From positions 4,362,001 to 4,426,000 of the forward strand of contig NZ_LT629775.1 of assembly GCF_900105395.1 (NCBI RefSeq): DNA of 64,000 nt, read 5' to 3'. A program made the translations under genes and the position numbers. The notes below the pieces were generated by a model, which was not told the origin of the DNA, ran no database searches, and saw only the letters and a list, made by a program, of their open reading frames with translations. Below, piece after piece: positions 29,275-37,748 of this stretch. The DNA is from Streptomyces sp. TLI_053. Lineage in GTDB: Bacteria > Actinomycetota > Actinomycetes > Streptomycetales > Streptomycetaceae. Within the stretch, counting starts at the first letter, position 1. Every line of letters starts with the position of its first letter.

Positions 29275-30348
29275 CTAACCGATCTTCAAGGGCATGGTGA
29301 CCACCACCTGCCAACCGTTGCCCTCGCGGCCGGCGCTCAGCGTGCCCCCCAGCGCCTCCACCCGGGCGGACAGGCCTGCCAGTCCACTGCCGCCCCCGCC
29401 CCGCCTCGACCCGGACGGCGATACGGCCCCACCACCGTCGTCCCGGACCCGTACTGTCAACCGCCGCCCCTCGCTCCGCACCCGGACGTCGACCACGCGG
29501 GCGGCGGGAGCATGCCGCCGCACATTGGTCAGGGCCTCGACCACGATCCGGTACGCGGTGGCCGCCACCTCCCGGGGGACCGTCGGTTCCTCGGCCGGAG
29601 CGTCCAGTCGCGCCACCACATCACCCGAGCCTGTGAACCGCGCGGTGAGCTCGGCCAGTTCGGCCAGGCCGGGCTGCGGGGCACGCTCCGGGCCGTCCCC
29701 GTCCTCACTGCGGAGCAGGTGGACCGTCCGGTCGAGCGAGGCCAGGGCCTGCAACCCGGCCTGCTCTATCCGCTCGAACAGAGCCGCTGCCCGAACCGGG
29801 TCGAAGGCCGCCAGTACTGTGCCCGCCTGCGCCTGGGCGACCATGCCGCTGACGTCGTGAGCGACGAAGTCGTGCAGATCGTGAGCGAGTTCGAGTCGCT
29901 GGGCACGCCTGGCCGCGGCCACCGAGCGCCGTCGCCCCTCGTCCAGACCGCGCAGGTAGAGCCCGATCAGGACGGGCGGCAGCGTGAGGGCCGAACCGAA
30001 GCCGAAGAGGGTCAGCGCACCCACCGCGCCGGCCGCGTCCTGGAAACGGGACGGCCAGAGCGCGACCGCGCCGCCGATCGTCCAGACCGCGACGGCTCCG
30101 CGCCGACCACCTTCGGCTCGCAGCGTCAGGACCACCAGTGCCAGCAGGGAGGCGAGTTCGAGCATGCCGACCAGACCCGTCCAGCGCTCGGACTCGGCCC
30201 AGCGGCCGGCCGCCCAGGCACCGAACGTGGCCCCGATCGACACCACGGCGGCTGCCAGGCACACCGTCGCGATCCCGAACCGGGAACGAAGGAACCACCC
30301 GCAGAGAATCGCAGCCGGGGCTGCCAACGCCAGCATCTGACTCATCAT
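29275..30348 (-). CDS. Sensor histidine kinase (HisKA_3 type)
   Basis: 357 residues. About five to six helices lie within residues 1-130, with almost no extracellular domain, then a coiled linker, the dimerisation helix with the phosphoacceptor His in LELAHDLHDFVAHDVSGMV, and a HATPase_c domain ending GSGLAGLSARVEALGGTLSAG. It is an intramembrane-sensing type. AGGAAGGAGG is followed by two tandem ATG codons (30348 and 30345); the second is better spaced. It is divergent from a small membrane protein gene. Confidence 0.88.
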   Translation of the reverse strand: MMSQMLALAAPAAILCGWFLRSRFGIATVCLAAAVVSIGATFGAWAAGRWAESERWTGLVGMLELASLLALVVLTLRAEGGRRGAVAVWTIGGAVALWPSRFQDAAGAVGALTLFGFGSALTLPPVLIGLYLRGLDEGRRRSVAAARRAQRLELAHDLHDFVAHDVSGMVAQAQAGTVLAAFDPVRAAALFERIEQAGLQALASLDRTVHLLRSEDGDGPERAPQPGLAELAELTARFTGSGDVVARLDAPAEEPTVPREVAATAYRIVVEALTNVRRHAPAARVVDVRVRSEGRRLTVRVRDDGGGAVSPSGSRRGGGGSGLAGLSARVEALGGTLSAGREGNGWQVVVTMPLKIG

Positions 30349-30533
30349 CGCCTCCTTCCTGCGAGCAGCCTACGGATCGTCGGAGGTCCCCGCCTCTGCC
30401 GATCGGCACATATCCGCACCTGATTCGAGCAGTCGAAACAGCCCGATCGGCACTGACGGCGGGCCCGGTCGGACGGCCAGTCTTGATCCCGTCGGACCGG
30501 CCACGAGGGCCGGCCGGGAAGGAGTCGGCCACC

Positions 30534-31157
30534 ATGTCCAGCACCGCGTCCGTCGCACCCGCCGCACCCGGCACAGGCGTTGAGGTCCGTCCGGCCACCA
30601 CCACCGCCGCCGGCCCCCGGGCCGCCCGGAAGCGCGCCGACCGTCCGGACGGCACCCCCCGCTGGGCCGAGCTGGCCGCCAGGGCCACCGTCTGGACCAC
30701 CGTGCCGTCCGGGCTCTGGCGGCTCGCCCTCGGCGTCGGCGTCCCGGTCGGCTTCAGCGGCGAGCTGGCCGCGGTGTTCCGGAACAACACCCCCGGCTGG
30801 GGCACCGCGTACCTCGTCGCGCTGAGCGGACCGGCCGAGTTCGTGGCCTTCCTCACCCTGGGGCTGGTCCGGCCCTGGGGCGAGGTGGTCCCGTCCTGGA
30901 TCCCGCTGATCGGCGGCCGGACCGTCCGGCCGCTCGCCGCGATCGTTCCCGCCGCGATCGGCTCGACCGTACTGACCTGCCTCGGGACGAGCGCGCTGTT
31001 CGGCGGCTGGGCCGAGCAGTTGAGCGTTCCCGAGGCGCCCCAGGGCCTCGCCGCAGTGATCATGACCCTCTGCTACCTGCCCATGGTCGCCTGGGGTCCG
31101 CTGGTCGCCGCGGTCACCTTCGCCTACGCCCGCCGCACCCTGGGGCGGCGGCGGTGA
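30534..31157 (+). CDS. Hypothetical membrane protein, four predicted helices
   Basis: 207 residues. After a polar Ala/Pro-rich N-terminus of about 45 residues come helices at roughly 58-80 (WTTVPSGLWRLALGVGVPVGF), 95-115, 145-165 and 180-200. I do not recognise the family; the layout resembles small integral proteins controlled by intramembrane-sensing two-component systems. AAGGAG lies nine bases before the ATG. It is divergent from the kinase gene with 185 bases between, a position that suggests the pair regulates it. Confidence 0.7.
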   Translation: MSSTASVAPAAPGTGVEVRPATTTAAGPRAARKRADRPDGTPRWAELAARATVWTTVPSGLWRLALGVGVPVGFSGELAAVFRNNTPGWGTAYLVALSGPAEFVAFLTLGLVRPWGEVVPSWIPLIGGRTVRPLAAIVPAAIGSTVLTCLGTSALFGGWAEQLSVPEAPQGLAAVIMTLCYLPMVAWGPLVAAVTFAYARRTLGRRR

Positions 31158-31212
31158 CCGGGCCGACGGCGGCCGGAATCAGGACCGCCCGTACCGGAGG
31201 CCCGGCCCGCGG

Positions 31213-32142
31213 TCACGCCGGGACGGACACCGGCTCCACCGGATCGGCCTCCCGGCGCGGTGCCGAGGCGGTCCGGCGGCCCCACTCGGTGCCGACCAGG
31301 ACGAGGGCACCGCCCAGCAGGGCGAGCGGTCCGAGGTGGTTACCCGCCAGGGTGATGCCGAACACCGCCGCCCACAGCGGTTCGGTGCCCAGCAGCAGGC
31401 TGACCCGGGAGGGCGAGGTGGTGCGGACGGCCCACATCTGCACGAAGAACGCGAACAGCGTGCAGAGCAGCGTCAGATGGAGCAGCCAGCCCCACTGCGC
31501 CGGCCCGTAGGTGGCCGCGACCGTCCAGGGCAGCGGACCGACAAACGGTGCGACAGCGGCGAACACCAGCGTCGCGGTGGCCAGTTGGACCCAGGTGACG
31601 GCCAGCGTGTCGGTCTCCCGGATCGCCCGGACGCGGGCGGTGGCCAGCACATTGACCGTCCGCACAACGGCGGCACCCAGCACCAGCAGGTCCCCGGCCG
31701 ACGGGGCCCGCAGCCCACCGTCGCCGGTCAGCAGCGCGATGCCCACCACCGCCAGACCGGCTGCCGCGAGGAAGGGGCGCGGCAACGGCGTCCGGGCAAG
31801 TGCGCTCTCCGCGAGCGGGGTGAACACGATCGTGAGGCTGATGATCAGACCCGCATTGGTCGCCGATGTGTGCACCGCACCGAAGGTCTCCAGGAGGAAG
31901 ATCGCACCGAGCACCAGCCCAAGGGCGGCCCCGCCCAGCCACTCGGCACGACTCAGCCGCCGCAGCGCCCGCCAGGCGAACAGTCCGAGCACGGGCAGGA
32001 CCAGACCGAACCGCAGGGCCAGCATCGCCACCACCGTGTCGGGCTCGGCCACCCGCTGCACGGCCAGGAAGCTCGACCCCCACACCACCGCGACCAGAAG
32101 TACCGGAAGATCACGCAGAAGGACGGACGACGATGCGCGCAT
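31213..32142 (-). CDS. EamA (DMT) family transporter
   Basis: Ten-helix drug/metabolite transporter of 309 residues with two EamA repeats. LLVAVVWGSSFLAVQRV is the typical first helix and the second repeat begins near LLVLGAAVVRTVNVLATA. The ATG at 32142 directly precedes the first helix after a short Ser/Arg stretch; a longer frame (to 32232) has no better site. It is convergent with the small membrane protein gene. The substrate is unknown. Confidence 0.8.
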   Translation of the reverse strand: MRASSSVLLRDLPVLLVAVVWGSSFLAVQRVAEPDTVVAMLALRFGLVLPVLGLFAWRALRRLSRAEWLGGAALGLVLGAIFLLETFGAVHTSATNAGLIISLTIVFTPLAESALARTPLPRPFLAAAGLAVVGIALLTGDGGLRAPSAGDLLVLGAAVVRTVNVLATARVRAIRETDTLAVTWVQLATATLVFAAVAPFVGPLPWTVAATYGPAQWGWLLHLTLLCTLFAFFVQMWAVRTTSPSRVSLLLGTEPLWAAVFGITLAGNHLGPLALLGGALVLVGTEWGRRTASAPRREADPVEPVSVPA

Positions 32143-32421
32143 GGGCGGGACCCTCTCAGGACGAACGGAAGCGACAAGCGAGAGTCGCGCACGTCGTCGG
32201 ACGGATCCCGGAGTTGAGCAGGCGAGCGTCATCCTCGCGCACCGAAGCGTTCCCGATCAACGGTTTTCGCCCCGCACCCGTCACGTCGCTCCCGCCGCAG
32301 CCTGTCTGTCGAACCCCGCCCACCGAACCCTTCCCACCGACCCCTACCGGATCTCCACCCCGGCATGGATGATGTCGCCATGACAATGCAGTTGCCCCCC
32401 ACGGACCGGAAGGCCAGCCAA

Positions 32422-33099
32422 GTGACCCGGAAGCACTGGGCGTTGATCGCCGCAGCCACCGTTCTGCCGATCGTGGTGAGCACCGGCACCGCCGTCGCGG
32501 ACACCCCGTCGACCGGGGCCGGGACCGGCGCGGCCGGCACCACCTGCACCTACAGCCCGGCGGTTCCCGCCGACAACTTCAAGGGCATCCCGGTCTTCGA
32601 CGCCAGGAAGGCCGCCAAGCCCTACAGCGCGACCCTGAAGACCTCGCAGGGGGCGATCACCTTCCAGGCCCTCACCGACAAGGCGCCCTGCACGACCTTC
32701 TCCTTCCGCTTCCTCGCCGAGCGCGACTACTTCGACCGCAGTCACTGCCACCGGCTGACCACCCAGCGGATCTTCGTCCTGCAGTGCGGCGACCCGACGG
32801 GCACCGGCAGCGGCGGCCCCGGCTACTCCTTCCCGGACGAGAACCTGGAGGGCGCGACCTACCCCGCCGGCACGGTCGCGATGGCGAACGCGGGCCCCAA
32901 CACCAACGGCAGCCAGTTCTTCTTCGTCTGGAAGGACACCAAGCTCTCCCCCGCCTACACGCCCTTCGGCCGGATCACCGCAGGCCTGGACGTCCTGCAG
33001 AAGATCGCCGCCGGCGGGGAGGACGACCAGAACAACCCCGGCGACGGTTTCCCGACCCTGCCCGTGAACATCCGCAATGTGAAGATCTCCACCCGCTGA
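32422..33099 (+). CDS. Secreted cyclophilin-type peptidyl-prolyl isomerase
   Basis: 225 residues. A basic N-terminus and hydrophobic core (residues 1-27, TRKHWALIAAATVLPIVVSTGTAVADT) look like a Sec signal peptide with an Ala-x-Ala site and no lipobox. The cyclophilin domain (65-225) keeps HR in RSHCHRL, LQCGDP and NGSQFFF, so activity is likely, but the usual FHRVIPGFM-type motif is altered to CHRLTTQRIFVLQ. The GTG at 32422 has GGAAGG eight bases upstream; an ATG at 32365 would add 19 residues and lacks a site. It would fold exported proteins. Confidence 0.82.
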   Translation: MTRKHWALIAAATVLPIVVSTGTAVADTPSTGAGTGAAGTTCTYSPAVPADNFKGIPVFDARKAAKPYSATLKTSQGAITFQALTDKAPCTTFSFRFLAERDYFDRSHCHRLTTQRIFVLQCGDPTGTGSGGPGYSFPDENLEGATYPAGTVAMANAGPNTNGSQFFFVWKDTKLSPAYTPFGRITAGLDVLQKIAAGGEDDQNNPGDGFPTLPVNIRNVKISTR

Positions 33100-33170
33100 G
33101 CCACCCTCGGGGTCCTTCGGGCTCCCGTACGGTGGTCAGCACGACCGCGAGCCGTACGGGAGCCGTGCCG

Positions 33171-33509
33171 ATGGTGCCGATGGACAGCAGGATCTGGGAA
33201 AGCGTCGACCACATGGTCGCCTGGCTGGACGAGGAGAGCCCGCTCCCCCCGCAGGAGGAGCGGCTGGCGCGGATCCTCAAGCTCTCCGAAGAGGTGGGCG
33301 AGGTCAGCGCCGCCGTGATCGGTGCGACCGGTCAGAATCCGCGCAAGGGCGTGACCCACACCTGGGAGGACGTCCAGCACGAGCTCTGCGACGTGGTCTT
33401 CTCCGCGCTGGTCGCCCTCCGCACGCTCACCCCCGACGCCTCCCAGGTCTTCGCCGACCGTCTCGCGTACGTCGAGAACCGCTCCGCGGCCAGCCGCCGC
33501 GAGCCGTAG
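33171..33509 (+). CDS. MazG-like nucleotide pyrophosphohydrolase family protein
   Basis: 112 residues of the all-alpha NTP pyrophosphohydrolase fold. The metal motif is KLSEEVGEVSAAVIG (ExxE) followed by HELCDVVFSALVAL (the ExxD pair), the signature of MazG/dUTPase-like proteins. GGGAG precedes the ATG at 33171; another ATG nine bases later is possible. It would hydrolyse aberrant or excess nucleotides. A terminator follows. Confidence 0.8.
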   Translation: MVPMDSRIWESVDHMVAWLDEESPLPPQEERLARILKLSEEVGEVSAAVIGATGQNPRKGVTHTWEDVQHELCDVVFSALVALRTLTPDASQVFADRLAYVENRSAASRREP

Positions 33510-33569
33510 GCCCCAGGACGGACCAGACCCTCACACCGCCGCCCGGAAGCTGGCCGCCGGACAGCCTGG

Positions 33570-33601
33570 GGCCACGCCCCGGGCAGGCCCGGGGCGTGGC
33601 C
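33570..33601. terminator. Bidirectional hairpin terminator
   Basis: A perfect 14-bp stem (33570-33583 with 33588-33601) closes a CAGG loop, between the convergent MazG-like and flavoprotein reductase genes. Confidence 0.75.
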
Positions 33602-33655
33602 AGGACGGACGAGGACGGACCCGGGACGGCCCCGGAAGGGCCCGGGCCGTGCCGG

Positions 33656-34960
33656 TCAGGCGTTGGGCGCGACCTTGGCCAGGCCGTTGATGACGCGGTC
33701 CATCGCGTCGCCGCCCTGCGGGTCGGTGAGGTTGGCGAGGAGCTTGAGGACGAACTTCATCAGCATCGGGTGGGTCAGCCCGCGCTGGGTCGCGAGCTGC
33801 ATGACCTTCGGGTTGCCGATGAGCTTCACGAAGGCGCGACCCAGCGTGTAGTAGCCGCCGTAGACGTCCTTGAGGATCCGCGGGTAGGCCTGGAGCGCGC
33901 GCTCCCGGCCGGACTCGGTCACCCGGGCATGGGCCTGGACGATCACCCCGGCGGCGATCTGACCGGATTCCATCGCGTAGGCGATGCCCTCGCCGTTGAA
34001 CGGGTTGACCATGCCGCCGGCGTCGCCGACCAGCAGCAGGCCGCGGGTGTAGTGCGGCTGCCGGTTGAAGGCCATCGGCAGCGCCGCACCCCGGATCGGG
34101 TCGGTCATGTTCTCGGGGGTGTAGCCCCACTCCTCCGGCATGCTCGCGCACCAGGCCTTGAGGACCTCGCGCCAGTCGAGCTCACCGAAGGCGGGCGAGG
34201 AGTTGAGAATGCCGAGACCGACGTTGGAGGTGCCGTCGCCCATGCCGAAGACCCAGCCGTAACCGGGCAGCAGCTTCCGCTCCCCGGCCCGGGTGTCCCA
34301 CAGCTCCAGCCAGGACTCGAGGTAGTCGTCGTCGTGGCGCGGCGAGGTGAAGTAGGTGCGGTAGGCGACGCCCATCGGGCGGTCCTCACGGCGGTGCAGA
34401 CCCATGGCGAGCGAGAGCCGGGTGGAGTTGCCGTCGGCCGCCACGACCAGCGGGGCCCGGAAGGTCACCGGCCGCTTCTCGTCGCCGAGCTTGGCGGCGA
34501 CACCGACGATCCGGCCGGTCCGCTCGTCCAGCACCGGGCCGCTGACGTTGCAGCGCTCGTAGAGCCTGGCTCCGGCCTTCTCCGCCTGACGGGCGAGCAG
34601 CTCGTCGAAGTCGGCGCGCTTGCGGACCAGACCGTAGTCCGGGAAGGCCGACAGCTCGGGCCAGTCCAGCTCCAGTCGGATCCCGCCGCCGATGATCCGG
34701 AGCCCCTTGTTGTGCAGCCAGCCGTTCTCGGTCGACACGTCGATGCCCATGTCCACCAGCTGCTTGGTGGCCCGCGGGGTCAGGCCGTCGCCGCAGACCT
34801 TCTCCCGGGGGAAGCTGGTCTTCTCCAGCAGCAGCACGTCCAGACCGGCCTGCGCGAGGTAGTACGCGGTGGTGGCGCCGGCCGGGCCCGCGCCGACCAC
34901 GATGACGTCCGCGGTGCTCTCCACAACGCCTGCGCTCAGGTCAACGGCGGTCTCGGACAC
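33656..34960 (-). CDS. Geranylgeranyl-reductase family FAD-dependent oxidoreductase
   Basis: 434 residues. The N-terminal FAD-binding motif is DVIVVGAGPAGATTAYYLAQAGLDVLLLEK, followed by the family signature EKVCGDGLTPRA, and a second FAD block LLVGDAGGMVNPFNGEGI. The family hydrogenates isoprenoid chains: in mycobacteria MenJ saturates one menaquinone unit. The gene follows menG on the same strand (158 bases), which supports a role in partially saturated menaquinones, typical of Streptomyces. The GTG at 34960 has AGGAG ten bases upstream; the GTG at 34969 is too close to it. Confidence 0.85.
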   Translation of the reverse strand: MSETAVDLSAGVVESTADVIVVGAGPAGATTAYYLAQAGLDVLLLEKTSFPREKVCGDGLTPRATKQLVDMGIDVSTENGWLHNKGLRIIGGGIRLELDWPELSAFPDYGLVRKRADFDELLARQAEKAGARLYERCNVSGPVLDERTGRIVGVAAKLGDEKRPVTFRAPLVVAADGNSTRLSLAMGLHRREDRPMGVAYRTYFTSPRHDDDYLESWLELWDTRAGERKLLPGYGWVFGMGDGTSNVGLGILNSSPAFGELDWREVLKAWCASMPEEWGYTPENMTDPIRGAALPMAFNRQPHYTRGLLLVGDAGGMVNPFNGEGIAYAMESGQIAAGVIVQAHARVTESGRERALQAYPRILKDVYGGYYTLGRAFVKLIGNPKVMQLATQRGLTHPMLMKFVLKLLANLTDPQGGDAMDRVINGLAKVAPNA

Positions 34961-35118
34961 GGTGGGCACACTCCTGCTGGGGGTCGACCGGCCGGCGGGG
35001 GCCGGCGCGGCTGGGCTTGGACGAGTCTATGAGCTGCGGACGGCGCTTCGACCGGTCCGGGCGGCGGTGCCGGCGGGCCCGGCCGACCGGAAACCGGGGA
35101 GCAGCGACCGGCGACCGA

Positions 35119-35811
35119 TCAGACCTTGTGGGCCCGGTGCAGAGCGACGATCCCGCCGGTCAGGTTGCGCCAGGCCACCTTGGACCAGCCGGCCTCCTGG
35201 AGCCGGGCGGCCAGCGCGGGCTGGTCGGGCCACTCCCGGATCGACTCGGCGAGGTAGACGTAGGCGTCCGGGTTGCTGCTCACCGCGGTGGCGACCGGGG
35301 GCAGCGCGCGCATCAGGTACTCGGTGTAGACGGTCCGGAACGGCGTCCAGGTCGGCGTGGAGAACTCGCAGATGACCAGCTTGCCGCCGGGCTTGGTGAC
35401 CCGGTGCATCTCGCTGAGCGCGGCCCCGGTGTCGTGGACGTTGCGCAGCGCGAACGAGATCGTCACCGAGTCGAAGGTGTCGTCGGCGAACGGCAGCCGG
35501 GTGGCGTCCCCGGCCGTCAGCGCCAGCTCGGGGTGGCGGCGCTTGCCTTCGGCGAGCATGCCGACCGAGAAGTCGCACGGGACGACCTTGGCCCCGGCCT
35601 CCGCGAAGGGGAGCGAGGAGGTGCCGGTGCCGGCCCCGAGGTCGAGCACGACGTCCCCCGGCCCGGCGTCCACCGCCTCGGCCACCGCGCGGCGCCAGGC
35701 GCGGGCCTGGCCGAGCGAGAGCACGTCGTTGGTGCGGTCGTACTTGGCCGCGACGTCGTCGAACATCGCGGCGACTTCGTGCGGCTGCTTGTCCAGGGAG
35801 GCTCGGGTCAC
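35119..35811 (-). CDS. menG: Demethylmenaquinone methyltransferase
   Basis: SAM-dependent C-methyltransferase of the UbiE/MenG family, last step in making the menaquinone ring. Motif I is VVLDLGAGTGTSSLPFA, the post-I acidic end is in VVPCDFSVGML, and FALRNVHDTGAALSEMHRVTKPGG is the UbiE signature region. 230 residues, normal length. The GTG at 35811 matches my memory of Streptomyces orthologues (TRASLDKQPHEVA); an ATG at 35820 is also possible. It sits near the nuo and mqn genes. Confidence 0.92.
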   Translation of the reverse strand: MTRASLDKQPHEVAAMFDDVAAKYDRTNDVLSLGQARAWRRAVAEAVDAGPGDVVLDLGAGTGTSSLPFAEAGAKVVPCDFSVGMLAEGKRRHPELALTAGDATRLPFADDTFDSVTISFALRNVHDTGAALSEMHRVTKPGGKLVICEFSTPTWTPFRTVYTEYLMRALPPVATAVSSNPDAYVYLAESIREWPDQPALAARLQEAGWSKVAWRNLTGGIVALHRAHKV

Positions 35812-36074
35812 GCACCCCATTGTTCACCCTGGCTCCGGCGATCCGGGCAAGGGGGCGCCTTACGGACGGTCCGGGATCGCCATCGGCCCGCCGTGGCCCC
35901 GCTCTCGAAGCGCTCGGAGGGCGCGCAGGATCCGCCCTCACGCCCCCGGAATCCCGACCGCGCCCGCACCGGACTCCCCCTCCGGAACCCGACACGCACC
36001 GGAACCCGACCTGCCCGGGAACCCGACCCCCCTCCGCAAGCCGGCTCCTCCGGAACCGGCCGGCCCGCACACCC

Positions 36075-36662
36075 TCAGTGCAGAGCGCGCCGTCCGCCCG
36101 AGCGGCGCCGACGGCGCGAGCGCTTGCCCTGGGTTATCGCGGGCATCCCGTCGGCCAGCGCACCGGTCGCCAGGGCGACCGTGGTGGCGAACCGGTTCTG
36201 CCCGCTCCGCACGGCCACTGCCCGCCGGTGCCGACGGATCCGCAGCATGCAGACGACGAACAGCAGCACGGCCACCGGCACGCTGAACCGGGCCAGGCCG
36301 ACGCCGACCGGCTGCGGATAGGTGTCGCCGCAGATCCGCACCGCGCCCGGGTCGTCGGCCGCGTGTTCCAGGCAGACCCCGTCACCGACCTTGGCGCCGT
36401 CGGCCAGCGGCAGCGCGGTGGCGGTGTGGTGCTGGCCCGCGGCCTGGTAGCTGACGGTGCTGTAGGAGCCACCGCCGCCCGGAAGCTGGGTCACCAGACC
36501 CTCGACCCGCACCGGGTGGGCTCCGATCCGGTCGGCCTGCTCGGCCTGACGCCACCCCAGCAGGCACATCCCGAGGGCCAGCACGGCGCTGAGCACGGCG
36601 GTGATGTACCAGCCACGGCCCAACCGCGGGGATCGCTGCGGGGGGACGGTCGCGGATCGCAT
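36075..36662 (-). CDS. Hypothetical membrane protein, DUF3592-like
   Basis: 195 residues. A helix at about 19-40 is followed by an extracellular domain of about 85 residues with two cysteines (DGVCLEHA and VRICGDTY, which could form a disulphide), then a helix at about 123-142 and a very basic C-terminus ending RRRRRSGGRR. This one-loop topology resembles DUF3592 proteins, whose function is unknown. It stands alone, with 378 gene-free bases upstream. Confidence 0.65.
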   Translation of the reverse strand: MRSATVPPQRSPRLGRGWYITAVLSAVLALGMCLLGWRQAEQADRIGAHPVRVEGLVTQLPGGGGSYSTVSYQAAGQHHTATALPLADGAKVGDGVCLEHAADDPGAVRICGDTYPQPVGVGLARFSVPVAVLLFVVCMLRIRRHRRAVAVRSGQNRFATTVALATGALADGMPAITQGKRSRRRRRSGGRRALH

Positions 36663-37040
36663 GGTTCCTGTCCTGGCGTGCGTTCGGGGCCTGGGACGGG
36701 GCCCCGCCGCCCGCGGGGAACGGGCGAAGTGTGGTGAGGGTACGGACTGAGCTGAGCCGGATGCTATCCGCTGGCAGGCCCTCAGGTCACGGCGAAGGGG
36801 GAATCAGGCCACCAGGACGGAGCGCAAGTTCGGCGGCATACGAAGCAAGTCCCCTGTGCCGCACGGGAGTACGGTCCGACCGAAGTAAATCGAACGCCTA
36901 CCGACGAGTAGCCGGCCCGCACCACGAGAGCGCCCGGCCGTGGACCGGGGCGGGAGCAAGGACGCGGAGGAGCCGCGCAGAGGCCGCGGAGGAGTCGCGA
37001 AGAGGACGTGCGGCGGACGTGGACGGAACGTCGGCAGCGC
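36663..37040. other. Intergenic region, no gene seen
   Basis: 378 bases downstream of the amidohydrolase-like gene and upstream of the DUF3592-like gene. I see no convincing reading frame, tRNA or strong hairpin. The middle (about 36840-36910) is somewhat lower in GC and may hold the promoter of the leftward gene. Confidence 0.5.
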
Positions 37041-37703
37041 TCAGCGCCGCCGGAACACCAGCCGCCCGCCGAGCACCGCCGCGCGGCACCCGCCGGCTCG
37101 CGGACCGTCCGCCCCCGCGGCGAACACCGCGAAGTCCGCCCGCCCGCCCACCGTCAGCCGCCCGTGCACGGCCTCGGCGAACGGCAGCCCCACCAGCGGA
37201 TCCAGCGACCATGCCGCCCCCACCGCGCCCGCCGCCCCCACCGCCCCAACCGCGCCCGCAGAACCCGCCCCCGGCAGCACGACGAGCCCCGAACGGGCCA
37301 CCGCCGTCCGCACCGAGGCACGCTCGAACGGCCCGGCCACCGCCGTCACCCCGAAGCCGAGCATGCGCTGCAGCCCGCGTCGCGCGCTCGCCCCGCACCG
37401 CGCCTCGTCCGCCTCCCCCGCCAGGCCGTCCGGCACCGGCGCCTCCCCGATCTCCTCACGCGGGTCCGGGTGGTACGCCCGCTCCAGCAGCCGGTGCCCG
37501 TCCGGGTGCCGAAGCCCGGGGGCGATCAGCGCGTCGCCCCAGTCACGGACCCGGGCCGTCGGCAGTGCCGCCGCCAGTTCCGCGTACGGGCCGACCGCCT
37601 CGACCTGCCCGTCGCGCACCAGCACCGCCCCGTCGACGTGGGACGGGGCGGTGGGATCGGCCGGGTCGGGCAGCACGAGAGCGGCCCGGTGCAGGGTCAG
37701 CAC
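37041..37703 (-). CDS. Truncated amidohydrolase-like protein (composite domain only)
   Basis: 220 residues that resemble the N- and C-terminal composite beta-sandwich of imidazolonepropionase-type amidohydrolases: DGAVLVRDGQVEAVGPYAEL at the front and LTVGGRADFAVFAAGAD at the back. The metal-binding TIM barrel is largely missing; the expected HxH after the first Gly/Asn motif is absent (APGLRHPDGHRLL in its place), so it is unlikely to be a normal hydrolase. A GA-rich stretch (AGAVGAVGAAGAVGAA) lies inside. It begins 45 bases after mqnC on the same strand and is probably co-transcribed. GTG start. Confidence 0.65.
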   Translation of the reverse strand: MLTLHRAALVLPDPADPTAPSHVDGAVLVRDGQVEAVGPYAELAAALPTARVRDWGDALIAPGLRHPDGHRLLERAYHPDPREEIGEAPVPDGLAGEADEARCGASARRGLQRMLGFGVTAVAGPFERASVRTAVARSGLVVLPGAGSAGAVGAVGAAGAVGAAWSLDPLVGLPFAEAVHGRLTVGGRADFAVFAAGADGPRAGGCRAAVLGGRLVFRRR

Positions 37704-37748
37704 GGCGGTGCGGGAGCCTCAGCAGCAGTCAGCGGTGGCAGTCGGCGG

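Noticed and set aside
30138..30533. Upstream extension of the four-helix membrane protein frame
   Set aside because: It overlaps the kinase gene on the other strand; the ribosome site supports ATG 30534.
35821..36070. Open frames between menG and the DUF3592-like gene
   Set aside because: Proline-rich, no motif, short, and present on both strands at equal quality.
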